A stretch of 47,305 nucleotides of DNA from Terriglobia bacterium (GTDB lineage: Bacteria; Acidobacteriota; Terriglobia; Terriglobales; Acidobacteriaceae). The translations under genes were made by a program, and so were the position numbers. This document shows positions 7,368-15,343 of this stretch, piece after piece. Location of the stretch: positions 1 through 47,305 of the forward strand of contig JAIQFZ010000021.1 in the NCBI GenBank assembly GCA_020073015.1. The letters run 5' to 3'. Below the pieces are notes generated by a model. It was not told the origin of the DNA. It was given only the letters and a program-made list of their open reading frames with translations, and made no database searches. The number at the start of each line of letters is the position of its first letter. The first letter of the stretch is position 1.

Positions 7368-7559
7368 GTGGATCCTCTGCTGACCAACGGGATCGATCCT
7401 TCGCTGCTGCGGGTGGTGGAGAAACGCGGCAGCGAGCGCGAGGCCGCGCCGCGGCGCCGGCGGACAGCCGCGCCGGAAAAAGCGATCAAGGACGAAGAGC
7501 GAGCCGCCGGGGAAGAAGATCCCGAGACTCCGAAGCACGCACTGGACGACTTGGCCTGA
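7368..7559 (+). CDS. Small charged protein between flgM and flgN
   Basis: 63 residues from a GTG at 7368, preceded by GGGGAG at a suitable distance. The N-terminus has a short hydrophobic stretch (MDPLLTNGIDPSLLRVV); the rest is strongly charged and rich in R, E, A and P, so probably disordered. I recognise no family. It is 11 nt behind flgM and its stop is followed at once by flgN, so it is almost certainly co-expressed with them; an accessory role in late flagellar export or regulation is only an inference from position. Confidence 0.6.
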   Translation: MDPLLTNGIDPSLLRVVEKRGSEREAAPRRRRTAAPEKAIKDEERAAGEEDPETPKHALDDLA

Positions 7560-7560
7560 G

Positions 7561-8037
7561 ATGAGTGGGCCGGATATGGCTGACATCGATACCTCCCTTC
7601 CCGAACTGAGTGCCGTGATCGAGCAGCGGTTGGGGCTGTTGCGCAGCTTGGCCGAGAGCCTGGAAGTCAGCCAGTTGGCGCTGGTCCGCAACGATGCGGA
7701 AGCGATTGCGCGCGGCGCGGCGCACCAGGCCGAACTCTGCCGGCAGTGGGGACTGCTCGAAGAACAACTGCGCAAAGCCGAGCCGCCTTCCACTCCGAGG
7801 GGCGAACATAGCCACGACCGCTCGCTGGATCGCGAGTACTCTGCGCGCCTCCAAGCCGAGTGGGACGAACTGGGAACGCGCATCCGCTATCTCACGCGCG
7901 TGCACTGGTCGTTGCTGCGGCACCTGCAGCGCAGCCTGGCGGTGCTCAGCCGTGTGGTCGAAAGTTGTGCGCCCACTTACACAGCGCCTGGCGCTGGCTT
8001 GTCTCGGCCGGAAGCCGGAACGGGGGCGAGAGAATAG
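7561..8037 (+). CDS. flgN: FlgN-like export chaperone for FlgK/FlgL
   Basis: 158 residues, mainly alpha-helical, with the FlgN-type early helix (LPELSAVIEQRLGLLRSLAES) and a long helix near the C-terminus (RIRYLTRVHWSLLRHLQRSLAVLSRVV). FlgN binds the C-termini of the hook-filament junction proteins in the cytosol and brings them to the export gate. Those proteins are encoded by the next two genes, which is strong support. An in-frame ATG at 7576 is a possible alternative start. Confidence 0.78.
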   Translation: MSGPDMADIDTSLPELSAVIEQRLGLLRSLAESLEVSQLALVRNDAEAIARGAAHQAELCRQWGLLEEQLRKAEPPSTPRGEHSHDRSLDREYSARLQAEWDELGTRIRYLTRVHWSLLRHLQRSLAVLSRVVESCAPTYTAPGAGLSRPEAGTGARE

Positions 8038-8040
8038 TCT

Positions 8041-9411
8041 ATGTCAGGCTTATACGGGTCACTCTCGGTCGCATTGAGTTCCTTGCTGGCCAGCCAGCAG
8101 GCGATGGAGGCCGCGACCAACAACGTGGCCAACGCCAACACGCCAGGGTATTCCCGCCAGCGTCCGGACATGGTTTCCGGGGATCCGATCGTTGAGGGGA
8201 ATCTCAGCTTCGGAACCGGAGTGGTTTTGCAGCGAATCCAAAGCTTGCGCGACCCGATTCTCGAAATACAGCTCAATCAGGAAACGCAACAGCAGAGCAA
8301 ACTCAATACATCGCTGGGTGCGCTGCAGCAGATGCAAACCATGTTTTCGAGCGCCAGTACCGGCATCGGCGCCGACATCACGAATTTCTTCACCAGCCTG
8401 CAACAACTTTCCACTGACCCCTCGAGCGTGTCGTTGCGGCAGGCCGTGCTGACCGCTGCCGGCAACCTGGCGACGGACTTCAATACCACCGCCCGGAATC
8501 TGCAAACGCAGCGCGGCAATCTGGACCGGAACGTGGTCCAGACGGTGGGCGAGATCAATAACCTGACCGCACAGATCGCCAGCGTCAGCCAGCAGATCGC
8601 AAATCTCGAAAATGTGCATCAGGACGCTGGCACCCTGGTCGACAAGCAGACCAACTTGATCCGGCAACTCTCGGGCCTGGTGGATGTCTCGGTCATCCAG
8701 ACCGAACATGGCATCGCCTTGACCACTTCGAACGGGACTCCCCTGGTGAGCGGCGGGGAGAGCTTCGCCCTGACCAGTCAGACCGGCAATGGTGGCCTGC
8801 AGCGCATCCTGGCCGGGAGCCAGGACATCACCGGCTCGCTGACGGGTGGGAGCCTGGCCGGTTTGATCCAGATTCGCGACCTGGAAATTCCCAGCCTCGC
8901 GAGCAGTCTCGATCAGCTGGCGGCGGGGCTGGCCAACGCCCTCAACACCGCCAATGGATCGGGCTTCGATCTAAGCGGCAACGCCGGCGGCGATCTCTTC
9001 GTGCCTCCGCCGGCGGGCGGGGTAGGCGCAGCGGCTGCGTTGACTGTCAATATCACCGACCCGGCGCTGATTGCCGCCAGTTCCGATGGCACTCCGGGCA
9101 GCAACGGAAACCTGGCTGCTCTGCTGGCGGTGCACGACCAGGCGGTCACGGCCGGGCAGAAGCCGCTCGATTTCTATTCCAACCTGGTGTTCAAGATTGG
9201 CAGCGACACCTCGAATGCCTCGGCCGATGTCGATGCCTCGGACCAGATCCTGCGGCAACTCCAGGATCAGCGTTCCAGCATTTCTGCCGTCTCGCTCGAC
9301 GAAGAAGCAGCCAACATGGTCAAGTATCAGACTGCCTACCAGGCGGCAGCCCGGGTCGTGACGACAGTCAACAGCATGCTCGATGCGGCGGTGAATCTGG
9401 GGAGGTACTGA
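8041..9411 (+). CDS. flgK: Hook-filament junction protein FlgK (HAP1)
   Basis: 456 residues. N-terminal signature SLSVALSSLLASQQAMEAATNNVANANTPGYSRQRP at about 7-42 (quoted in part: NNVANANTPGYSRQRP), a long helical region, and a C-terminal helix (VSLDEEAANMVKYQTAYQAA, then VVTTVNSMLDAAVNLGRY). It is shorter than the enterobacterial protein (about 550), mostly in the middle, exposed part. It forms the first junction zone on the hook. It is 3 nt behind flgN and 3 nt ahead of flgL. Confidence 0.95.
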   Translation: MSGLYGSLSVALSSLLASQQAMEAATNNVANANTPGYSRQRPDMVSGDPIVEGNLSFGTGVVLQRIQSLRDPILEIQLNQETQQQSKLNTSLGALQQMQTMFSSASTGIGADITNFFTSLQQLSTDPSSVSLRQAVLTAAGNLATDFNTTARNLQTQRGNLDRNVVQTVGEINNLTAQIASVSQQIANLENVHQDAGTLVDKQTNLIRQLSGLVDVSVIQTEHGIALTTSNGTPLVSGGESFALTSQTGNGGLQRILAGSQDITGSLTGGSLAGLIQIRDLEIPSLASSLDQLAAGLANALNTANGSGFDLSGNAGGDLFVPPPAGGVGAAAALTVNITDPALIAASSDGTPGSNGNLAALLAVHDQAVTAGQKPLDFYSNLVFKIGSDTSNASADVDASDQILRQLQDQRSSISAVSLDEEAANMVKYQTAYQAAARVVTTVNSMLDAAVNLGRY

Positions 9412-9414
9412 TCG

Positions 9415-10302
9415 ATGCGCGTGAATCCAAATTATATGCCGGACTTGCTGGCGGCTCTGAACCAGGCGCAGTTGAATGTGCAGAAGGCTTCGCTGGAAGT
9501 TGCCACCGGCCGAAGCGTCAATCAGCCCTCCGACAATCCGGCCGCATCCGCGTTGCTGGTTCAGAACAACGACCAGACCAGCTTTAACACCATCTACCTG
9601 CAGAGCCTGGTGTCGATCCAGGGACAGTTGCAGACGGCCGATTCGACACTCAGTTCGGTGACCACCGCCCTGCAGCGGGCCATCAGCCTGGGGGTGGAGG
9701 GCGCGAACGGAACACTCTCCGATAGTAACCGCGCGGCGATCGCCACCGAATTGCAGGGGATTCAGGACCAGATCGTATCGTTGGCCAACACGTCCTATCA
9801 GGGCCGCTACATCTTCTCAGGCACGCTCATCAATGCGCCTCCCTTTGTGGCCGACGGCACGGTTGCCTCGGGGGTCCGCTATGACGGCAACGATGTCGTC
9901 AACACTGTGACCATCGGCAATGGATACCAGTTGGCGGTGAACCAGCCGGGTTCGCAGCTGTTTGCGTCGCCGGGACACGACATTTTTCTGGCGCTGACGA
10001 ATATGATCCAGGCTCTGCAATCCAATTCCGGATACGACACGGCGGTCACAGCGATACGCGACGCCTACGACCATCTCTCGGCGCAACGCGTGTTCTATGG
10101 CAATTCGATGAACCAGGCCCAGTCGCAGACCACGTACCTGAATGCCGCCAAGCTCCAGCTCAGCCAAGAGCAGAACTCTCTGGGCGGCGCCGACATGGCG
10201 GCGGCCGCGACCCGCCTGGCCAGCACCGAGACCTCTACGCAGGCCACCCTGGCCGCCATCAGCAAGTATTCGCAGATGAATCTGTTCGATTACCTGAAGT
10301 GA
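9415..10302 (+). CDS. flgL: Hook-filament junction protein FlgL (HAP3)
   Basis: 295 residues. The flagellin-like N-terminal domain is clear (LAALNQAQLNVQKASLEVAT, GRSVNQPSDNPAASALLVQN) as are the middle ISLANTSYQGRYIFSGT-type segment (IVSLANTSYQGRYIFSGT) and the C-terminal helix (MAAAATRLASTETSTQATLA, then KYSQMNLFDYLK). FlgL forms the second junction zone, on which the filament is built. It is the last gene of the flgM operon; the next genes face it on the other strand. Confidence 0.94.
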   Translation: MRVNPNYMPDLLAALNQAQLNVQKASLEVATGRSVNQPSDNPAASALLVQNNDQTSFNTIYLQSLVSIQGQLQTADSTLSSVTTALQRAISLGVEGANGTLSDSNRAAIATELQGIQDQIVSLANTSYQGRYIFSGTLINAPPFVADGTVASGVRYDGNDVVNTVTIGNGYQLAVNQPGSQLFASPGHDIFLALTNMIQALQSNSGYDTAVTAIRDAYDHLSAQRVFYGNSMNQAQSQTTYLNAAKLQLSQEQNSLGGADMAAAATRLASTETSTQATLAAISKYSQMNLFDYLK

Positions 10303-10369
10303 GGGTAGCACCGGCTCGAATGACGTGTCTTGATTCCCAGCGGTGGGGCTTGCCGATTCGATAGGCAAT

Positions 10370-10726
10370 TCAGAGTATCTTTTTGCTGGCTCGTGTCCAA
10401 GCGGCGGCGGCCGCTACATGCAGCTGTGCGTTTTCCAGCCGCGTCTTTTCAGCCAGCAGGCGCCCGTGCAAGTCGGGCAGGAACTGCTTCAGCTTTTCCA
10501 GGTTGCTGCGATATTCGAGCGATTCTTGTTCGAGCGCCGCACCGGCGTCGGAATTGAGCGGCAGGCGCCCCAGACACTCCGCTGCCCGCAGAAGCTGGCT
10601 GAGAATGTCAGAGAAGTCCTGGGGCCGGATGGTCACACAGTCCTTCCGCTCGGGACGGAGACGAATCAGCGCAGAACGCAGACTGTCATTCACCTGCCGC
10701 AAGGTTTCGAGCGTGTCCGGCGGCAT
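10370..10726 (-). CDS. FliT-like flagellar chaperone (tentative)
   Basis: 118 residues, predicted almost wholly helical, with a C-terminal coiled-coil-like segment (ESLEYRSNLEKLKQFLPDLH, then LAEKTRLENAQLHVAAAAAW). Its start overlaps the fliS stop (TAATG), so translation is coupled to fliS, as is usual for fliT. FliT in other bacteria is a small helical chaperone for the cap protein FliD, encoded three genes upstream here. Sequence similarity to FliT is not strong enough for me to be sure; a FlgN-type chaperone is the alternative. Confidence 0.5.
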   Translation of the reverse strand: MPPDTLETLRQVNDSLRSALIRLRPERKDCVTIRPQDFSDILSQLLRAAECLGRLPLNSDAGAALEQESLEYRSNLEKLKQFLPDLHGRLLAEKTRLENAQLHVAAAAAWTRASKKIL

Positions 10727-11181
10727 TATCCCTTCCAGTCCAGGCGCACCGGTTGGGACTCGAGGTCGGCGGTGCCGGAAGGAACCGCGCGGGCCGCAGT
10801 CGTGACCGATGGGCTCTCAGTTCGCTCAACCTCGATCCATGCTTCTCGCACCGCCAGCACGTCCGTGATCAGCTGCTGAATTCCTGCTTTCGAAGGAAAG
10901 AATTGTACCTGCACCAGATTTTGGCGCAGAACGTTATAAAAATGTTCGAGATCCTGGGCGACCTTGCATCCTTGGTCGAAGTCCAGTGGCGATTGCAGAT
11001 GCCCAATGACCAGAATCGCGTGGTTGATCAGCTTGGTCCGCAGCACAATGTCGTTCTGCTCGATCGCCTGCGCGGCCTGAGTCAGGTCTTGAATGATCTG
11101 CTCGTAGAGCAAGACCACGAGCCGTACAGCCGTGGCGCCACGAACGTCGTTTTCGCGATAGGTGGTGCGAGCGTCCGTCAT
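10726..11181 (-). CDS. fliS: Flagellin export chaperone FliS
   Basis: 151 residues. The N-terminal Y-R-E and the helix VRGATAVRLVVLLYEQIIQD, followed by LRTKLINHAILVIGHLQSPLD and LEHFYNVLRQNLVQVQ, match FliS. It binds the C-terminal disordered end of flagellin and prevents early polymerisation. The last 35 residues or so extend beyond the usual FliS length (about 125-135) and look disordered. It starts 2 nt after fliD ends and overlaps the FliT-like gene. Confidence 0.9.
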   Translation of the reverse strand: MTDARTTYRENDVRGATAVRLVVLLYEQIIQDLTQAAQAIEQNDIVLRTKLINHAILVIGHLQSPLDFDQGCKVAQDLEHFYNVLRQNLVQVQFFPSKAGIQQLITDVLAVREAWIEVERTESPSVTTAARAVPSGTADLESQPVRLDWKG

Positions 11182-11183
11182 AG

Positions 11184-12632
11184 CTATGATCCTGTAGACG
11201 ATCCGGTGTTGGGCGTCGTGTTGGTGGACGTGTTGGGTGTGACGGAATAGTTGCCGTTCATGGCGCCAAGCATAGCCGTCACGGTGTACAGAAGAGACGG
11301 ATAGGCTTCGAGGGTCGCATTGACCAGGGCGTACTGCCTGGTCAACATTGCTTGTTGCGCGGCCAAGCGGTCTTGCAAATTGGTGATCTGGGTGGCGAGC
11401 GCCTTCTGCTGAGCCTTGTTTCCGGCAATATCGACGTTGAGTATGCCGTCGGTTACATCCGTCAGGTCGACGAGGTCATTGTTGAAATCCTGGGCAAAGC
11501 CAGCACCCGAGGCATTCTGAAAGAAGCTCTGAACCGCACTCGGGTTGGTGGCGAGCACATGGGCGAGTGCGGGGTGGGTGTCGGTTGCGACTTGGTTCAC
11601 CGTCAGTGTTCCGTCATTATTCATGTCGATGCCCAACGCGGCCAGGTTGACCAACTCGCTAGCTCCCGTCATGGAGTAGGTCACATCATTGAGCAAACTG
11701 GACTGCAATGAGCGCAGGAAACTGTCGCCACCCAGCGGCCCTTCATTGTTGGTGGCCGGATTCACCGTGAACTGGGTGTTGAGGTTGTTAACCACCGCGT
11801 TGTAGGCATTCACGAAGTTGTTGATCGCCGTCGTGGCTTGGGCCGTATCGGGTCCGACCGTGACCTGGACGGGCGCTCCCGAATCGGTGCTGGCCAGATT
11901 CAGCGTAACCCCGCTAATGACGCCGGTCACGGTGTTGGTAGCACTGCTGATCGGTACGCCATCAACCGTCAGAGATGCGTTGGTCCCGCCCACGGGAGCG
12001 TTGAAGTTGAGGCTGGTGTCGTTGCTGGTAACCGACATTGCTCCCGGGGTCCCAGGGGACTGACTATAAAGCGCCAAACGCGCCCCATTGGCATCGGTGA
12101 CGACGTTGGCCGTGACGCCCCAATTCTGGGCGTTGATGTAGCTCGCCAACGTGCTGACCGTGTCATTGCTGCCCTGCGTGATAACGATGTCATACGTTGT
12201 GCCGCTGGCTCCCCCCACTTGCAGCTGGATGTCGCCGGTGGTGGTGCCGCTCGCCAAGAATGATGTGTTGCCGTCTTGCAGTGGATCGGTGTAGAGAGTG
12301 CCCGTAGTCGCCAGTTTGGAGACTACGATCTGATGAGTGCCCGCCGCCGCCGTCGTCTGGGCACTAGCGGTCAGGATGCTGGTGTCTGACGAGGTTGCCG
12401 ACTGGGACGCCAGGGGTCCGGTGGGGTTCGCGAGTGCGACCACTGCCGACGCTAGACTCGTGAGGTTGTTGTTGATCCCTGCCAGCAACCCGGCCTGGGT
12501 GGATAGATCCGTCTGCTCGTTCTGCCAGGCGGTCAACGGGCCGGTTTGCTGGTTGAGAATCTGGTTCACGATGGATTTGACATCAATGCCATTCCCATTC
12601 AGCAGCGACGTGGCATTAAAGCTGATTGCCAT
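11184..12632 (-). CDS. fliD: Filament cap protein FliD (HAP2)
   Basis: 482 residues. FliD N-terminal domain (GIDVKSIVNQILNQQTGPLT, then QTDLSTQAGLLAGINNNLTS), flagellin hook-associated motif in the middle, and C-terminal domain (KAQQKALATQITNLQDRLAA, MLTRQYALVNATLEAY). The region about 80-260 is rich in T, S, G and A, as in other surface-exposed caps. It caps the filament and folds new flagellin. It precedes fliS and the FliT-like gene as one operon. The ATG is preceded by AGGAG on the minus strand. Confidence 0.93.
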   Translation of the reverse strand: MAISFNATSLLNGNGIDVKSIVNQILNQQTGPLTAWQNEQTDLSTQAGLLAGINNNLTSLASAVVALANPTGPLASQSATSSDTSILTASAQTTAAAGTHQIVVSKLATTGTLYTDPLQDGNTSFLASGTTTGDIQLQVGGASGTTYDIVITQGSNDTVSTLASYINAQNWGVTANVVTDANGARLALYSQSPGTPGAMSVTSNDTSLNFNAPVGGTNASLTVDGVPISSATNTVTGVISGVTLNLASTDSGAPVQVTVGPDTAQATTAINNFVNAYNAVVNNLNTQFTVNPATNNEGPLGGDSFLRSLQSSLLNDVTYSMTGASELVNLAALGIDMNNDGTLTVNQVATDTHPALAHVLATNPSAVQSFFQNASGAGFAQDFNNDLVDLTDVTDGILNVDIAGNKAQQKALATQITNLQDRLAAQQAMLTRQYALVNATLEAYPSLLYTVTAMLGAMNGNYSVTPNTSTNTTPNTGSSTGS

Positions 12633-12670
12633 TCCCTTTCTCCTCTCCCTTCACCGGACCCCAGCTCCGT

Positions 12671-13009
12671 TTAAAGCGAAACTTTGCCCCTGGCAGCAAT
12701 TCGTTGCAGCAGTTCTTGAGTCTGCTGAATGTTGCGGATCTGCTGGGCGCTGGGCACTTGCAGGACCAGCGCACCCGACTGCTTGTCTAAGAGTTGGTAA
12801 ACCACCATGTCGCTCGACGTATCCAGTTGCAATTTGACTTCATGCTCTGGGATTACGGATGGAGCGGGGGTATATTGCGTCTCGGCGATTTCCGCCTTTG
12901 GCGCATTTCCCGAAGCAGTACCACGCAGGGAAGGTGCGACGTACACCTTTTTCTCGGGAGTCTGACGCTCAACCTCAGCCGAAGTGGCTTGCACCGGGTC
13001 CACGTTCAT
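12671..13009 (-). CDS. flaG: FlaG family protein
   Basis: 112 residues. The C-terminal half (KLQLDTSSDMVVYQLLDKQS, then VLQVPSAQQIRNIQQTQELL) is the FlaG domain, which has the form VkViDkxTgEVIrQIPsee in other bacteria. The N-terminal half is polar and probably disordered. FlaG influences filament length in some species; its exact role is not settled. It lies between the fliC terminator and fliD and has only a weak ribosome-binding site. Confidence 0.82.
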   Translation of the reverse strand: MNVDPVQATSAEVERQTPEKKVYVAPSLRGTASGNAPKAEIAETQYTPAPSVIPEHEVKLQLDTSSDMVVYQLLDKQSGALVLQVPSAQQIRNIQQTQELLQRIAARGKVSL

Positions 13010-13028
13010 AACTCAGCCATTCTTCTGC

Positions 13029-13069
13029 AAAAAATCGAAAGGAGGCGGGATCAAACCGCCCCCTTTCGA
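13029..13069 (-). terminator. Intrinsic terminator of fliC
   Basis: On the minus strand, just after the fliC stop codon: an inverted repeat (13035-13069) with arms starting TCGAAAGG and ending CCTTTCGA, GC-rich in the centre, followed by six T (13034-13029). It would end most fliC transcripts; flaG-fliD-fliS would need read-through or another promoter, and I see no second sigma-28 site in the 68-nt gap. Confidence 0.8.
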
Positions 13070-13077
13070 CTGAATAC

Positions 13078-15078
13078 TTATTGAAGCAGCTTGAGTACCA
13101 GCTGCTGCTGCTGGTTGGCCTGGGCCAGAGCGGAAACGCCGGTCTGTTCCAGGATGGAGTACTTCGCCAAGGTGGCCACCGTCGATGGAATGTCGGCGGC
13201 GCGGACACCGTCTTCTGCACCCGTCAGATTCTGCACTTGGTTGGTGATGACGTTGGCGGCGCTCTGCAGGCGGTTGACGGTTGCGCCAATCGTGCCGCGC
13301 AAGCCAGCAACCGTTTGGATGGCGCTGTTGATAGTCGCCAAAGCGGCGGTAGCGTCGGCTTGGGTTAACAGGTCGTTGATCGATCCACTGGCGCCACCAG
13401 TCAAGCCTGTAGCACCACCGAAGGTGTTGGCCGTCCCGGTTACCCCTGTGATGATGCTGTTACCGGCGGTGCCGGGAGTCAATGCGGTGAATGCGACCGA
13501 CGTTGCACCGGCCACTGCTTTGGCGGAAGTATTGGCGGCTGCGCTGCTTCCGTAGGCGTAGTTAACGCCCGCGCCGCTTCCGCCGTTGACGGCATTCGCC
13601 AGGTTGGCCAGGCTGGCAGCGTTGGTGGAGCCCACCAGGACCTGGATCTGATTTGCCGTGGGGGTGCTGAGGGAGTTCACGAAAGTGTAGGTTTGGGTGC
13701 CCACCGTTACGGTATTACCTGCGACGGCGGAAGGAGCGGCTCCGGCAGCGGTACCTCCCGAGAAATAAGTCGCGCCACTCCAGGTGCCTCCACCGTTTGA
13801 ACCCACAGCGATAAAGTTGCCGTTGACGCCAGGGTTAATCGCTGTGAAAACGACCGCGCCTCCACTGGGTGCGGCCGCCGTGGCGCTCGTATTGGCCGAA
13901 GTATTGCTGCTGTATTGCGTTCCGGCGCCGGCTGCACCGTTGACTGCCGCCACCAGATTCGTCAGGGCCGTAGCTGCGCTACCGCCTGCGTCGGCAACCT
14001 CGTTCGCCGTCGCAGTGGTGCTGAGGGCAGCCACGAAGGTGTAGGTTTGGCCACCAATGGTTACCGTGCTGCCAGCCAGGCCGCCAGCGAGGGTTCCGTT
14101 CGCGCCAAAATTTGTCCCCGACGACGAATACGCGATCGAGTTTCCGGCGGTGCCGTTCACGAGTGCCTTGACGGTGATCGTGGTTCCGGTGGATGCGGTG
14201 GCCGTGACGCTAGCATTGGCGACTGTTCCGGTTCCGTAAGCAATGCCTGCGCCACCAGACGTGGCATTGATCGCAGCCATCAGATTCGCCAACGTGGCAG
14301 TTTCGTTTGCGGCCGCGGTACCCCCGGAACCGATGAGAACCTGATTGGCAGCGGGAGCAGCGGTGAGCGAGGTAACGAACGAGTATTGCGTGCTACCGAT
14401 CGTCAGGGTGTCGCCGTTGACGGGAGCCGCCACGGCGGTGAGCGTCGAGGTGGCAGCCGCACCGAGAACCGTCGGAGCGGCTCCGGTGAGGGTGTCAGTG
14501 GCAGCAGCCGCAGCCGCGCCCGCCGCTTGGCTGAGGGTGCCGGTGGCGGCCACCGCACCTCCCAAGCTAAGGCCACTGGAAGATAACGTTCCGGTGGTCA
14601 CGCCGATGAGACTGTTGCTGCTCGCGCCGCTGTCACTCAAGAAGACATTGAGAGTATTCGCGGTGAACACCTGCCCGGCGTTGTAATTCGTCTTGGACCC
14701 GATGCGGTCGATTTCGCTCTTGATGGCGGTATATTCGGCGTCCAGCGCAACCCGTTGCTGATTGGAGACGGTACCGGTCGCAGATTCGGTAGCCAGTGTA
14801 ACGGCGCGGTTGAGCAGGGTGGTGACCTGCGCCAGCGATCCATCCGCCACCTGCAGTTCGCCCACGCCGTCATTGGCATTTCGAGCGGATTGGGTAAGGG
14901 CGGTAATGTTGCCCTGTAACCCATCGGCAATCGCCAAGCCAGCGGCATCATCCGCGCCACTGTTGATGCGCGACCCGGACGATAGTTGAAAGAGAGCTTT
15001 CTGCAGATGTGCGTTCGTGATCGTCAATTGGTTTTGCGCGGCCAACGACGCGATATTGTTCAGTACACTCAGCGACAT
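13078..15078 (-). CDS. fliC: Flagellin FliC, large form with repeated outer domain
   Basis: 666 residues from the ATG at 15078, with AAGGAG 8 nt before it; an upstream in-frame extension is rejected. The N-terminal D0/D1 (residues 1-145: MSLSVLNNIASLAAQNQLTI, FQLSSGSRINSGADDAAGLA, NANDGVGELQVADGSLAQV) and C-terminal D1/D0 (about 563-666, ending NQQQQLVLKLLQ) are conserved. Between them, about 220-562 holds three tandem repeats of about 110 residues, rich in A, G, T and S, so the subunit has an unusually big outer domain. Expression is probably from the sigma-28 promoter at 15181-15205. The export chaperone FliS is encoded nearby. Confidence 0.95.
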   Translation of the reverse strand: MSLSVLNNIASLAAQNQLTITNAHLQKALFQLSSGSRINSGADDAAGLAIADGLQGNITALTQSARNANDGVGELQVADGSLAQVTTLLNRAVTLATESATGTVSNQQRVALDAEYTAIKSEIDRIGSKTNYNAGQVFTANTLNVFLSDSGASSNSLIGVTTGTLSSSGLSLGGAVAATGTLSQAAGAAAAAATDTLTGAAPTVLGAAATSTLTAVAAPVNGDTLTIGSTQYSFVTSLTAAPAANQVLIGSGGTAAANETATLANLMAAINATSGGAGIAYGTGTVANASVTATASTGTTITVKALVNGTAGNSIAYSSSGTNFGANGTLAGGLAGSTVTIGGQTYTFVAALSTTATANEVADAGGSAATALTNLVAAVNGAAGAGTQYSSNTSANTSATAAAPSGGAVVFTAINPGVNGNFIAVGSNGGGTWSGATYFSGGTAAGAAPSAVAGNTVTVGTQTYTFVNSLSTPTANQIQVLVGSTNAASLANLANAVNGGSGAGVNYAYGSSAAANTSAKAVAGATSVAFTALTPGTAGNSIITGVTGTANTFGGATGLTGGASGSINDLLTQADATAALATINSAIQTVAGLRGTIGATVNRLQSAANVITNQVQNLTGAEDGVRAADIPSTVATLAKYSILEQTGVSALAQANQQQQLVLKLLQ
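13393..14418 (-). repeat. Three tandem ~110-residue repeats in the outer domain of flagellin
   Basis: Flagellin residues 221-335, 336-452 and 453-562. Each unit starts with TLTIGSTQYSFV, TVTIGGQTYTFV or TVTVGTQTYTFV, then has ATLANLMAAINA, ALTNLVAAVNGA or SLANLANAVNGG, then an AGxxY motif, an ANxS motif, and an NGTAGNSI / NPGVNGNF / TPGTAGNSI segment. The units are diverged, so the duplication is not recent. They are predicted to face the outside of the filament. Confidence 0.85.
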
Positions 15079-15180
15079 GGAAGTGCTCCTTTTTGGTTCC
15101 GATTTATGGGATCCGTCCCCGAAACCTTCCCGGAGCTCGTTCCGTTGTCCTGCGGAACCCAATTGCGCTTCACTGTGCAC

Positions 15181-15205
15181 ATCGGCGTCCGGCACGGACG
15201 CTTTA
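15181..15205 (-). promoter_or_regulatory. Sigma-28 (FliA) promoter of fliC
   Basis: On the minus strand: TAAA (15205-15202), a 15-nt spacer, then GCCGAT (15186-15181). This is the exact consensus spacing. It implies a 5' untranslated region of roughly 95 nt before the fliC ATG at 15078. Confidence 0.8.
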
Positions 15206-15209
15206 TTTC

Positions 15210-15270
15210 CACAGGTACTACCCGGTTTAGCCCCTTAGTAACCTGTGCCCAGGCACCACTCGTGCGTGCC
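15210..15270. repeat. Inverted repeats between fliC and flbD
   Basis: CACAGGT (15210-15216) pairs with ACCTGTG (15241-15247), and the stem continues with ACTA/TAGT past one bulged base. Directly beside it GTGCC (15245-15249), GGCAC (15252-15256) and GTGCC (15266-15270) allow two mutually exclusive small hairpins. The block lies upstream of the fliC sigma-28 promoter and about 75-130 nt before the flbD start, so it is either a regulator-binding site or part of the flbD leader. No known riboswitch class fits. Confidence 0.4.
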
Positions 15271-15343
15271 CCCTCTGCTTCTGTCGATCCTTAATTACAG
15301 AGACCATGGAAGAGCGATCGGTCTCCTCAACCAGGCGGCCAAC

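Noticed and set aside
10303-10369. TTGCC/GGCAA hairpin between flgL and the FliT-like gene as a terminator
   Set aside because: Five pairs with a 9-nt loop and no T-run; too weak to call.
15205-15300. c-di-GMP riboswitch between fliC and flbD
   Set aside because: CACGCAC and GGGCTAAACC are present on the minus strand, but order and spacing do not fit the class I or II folds, and the block lies upstream of the fliC promoter, so it would not be in that transcript.
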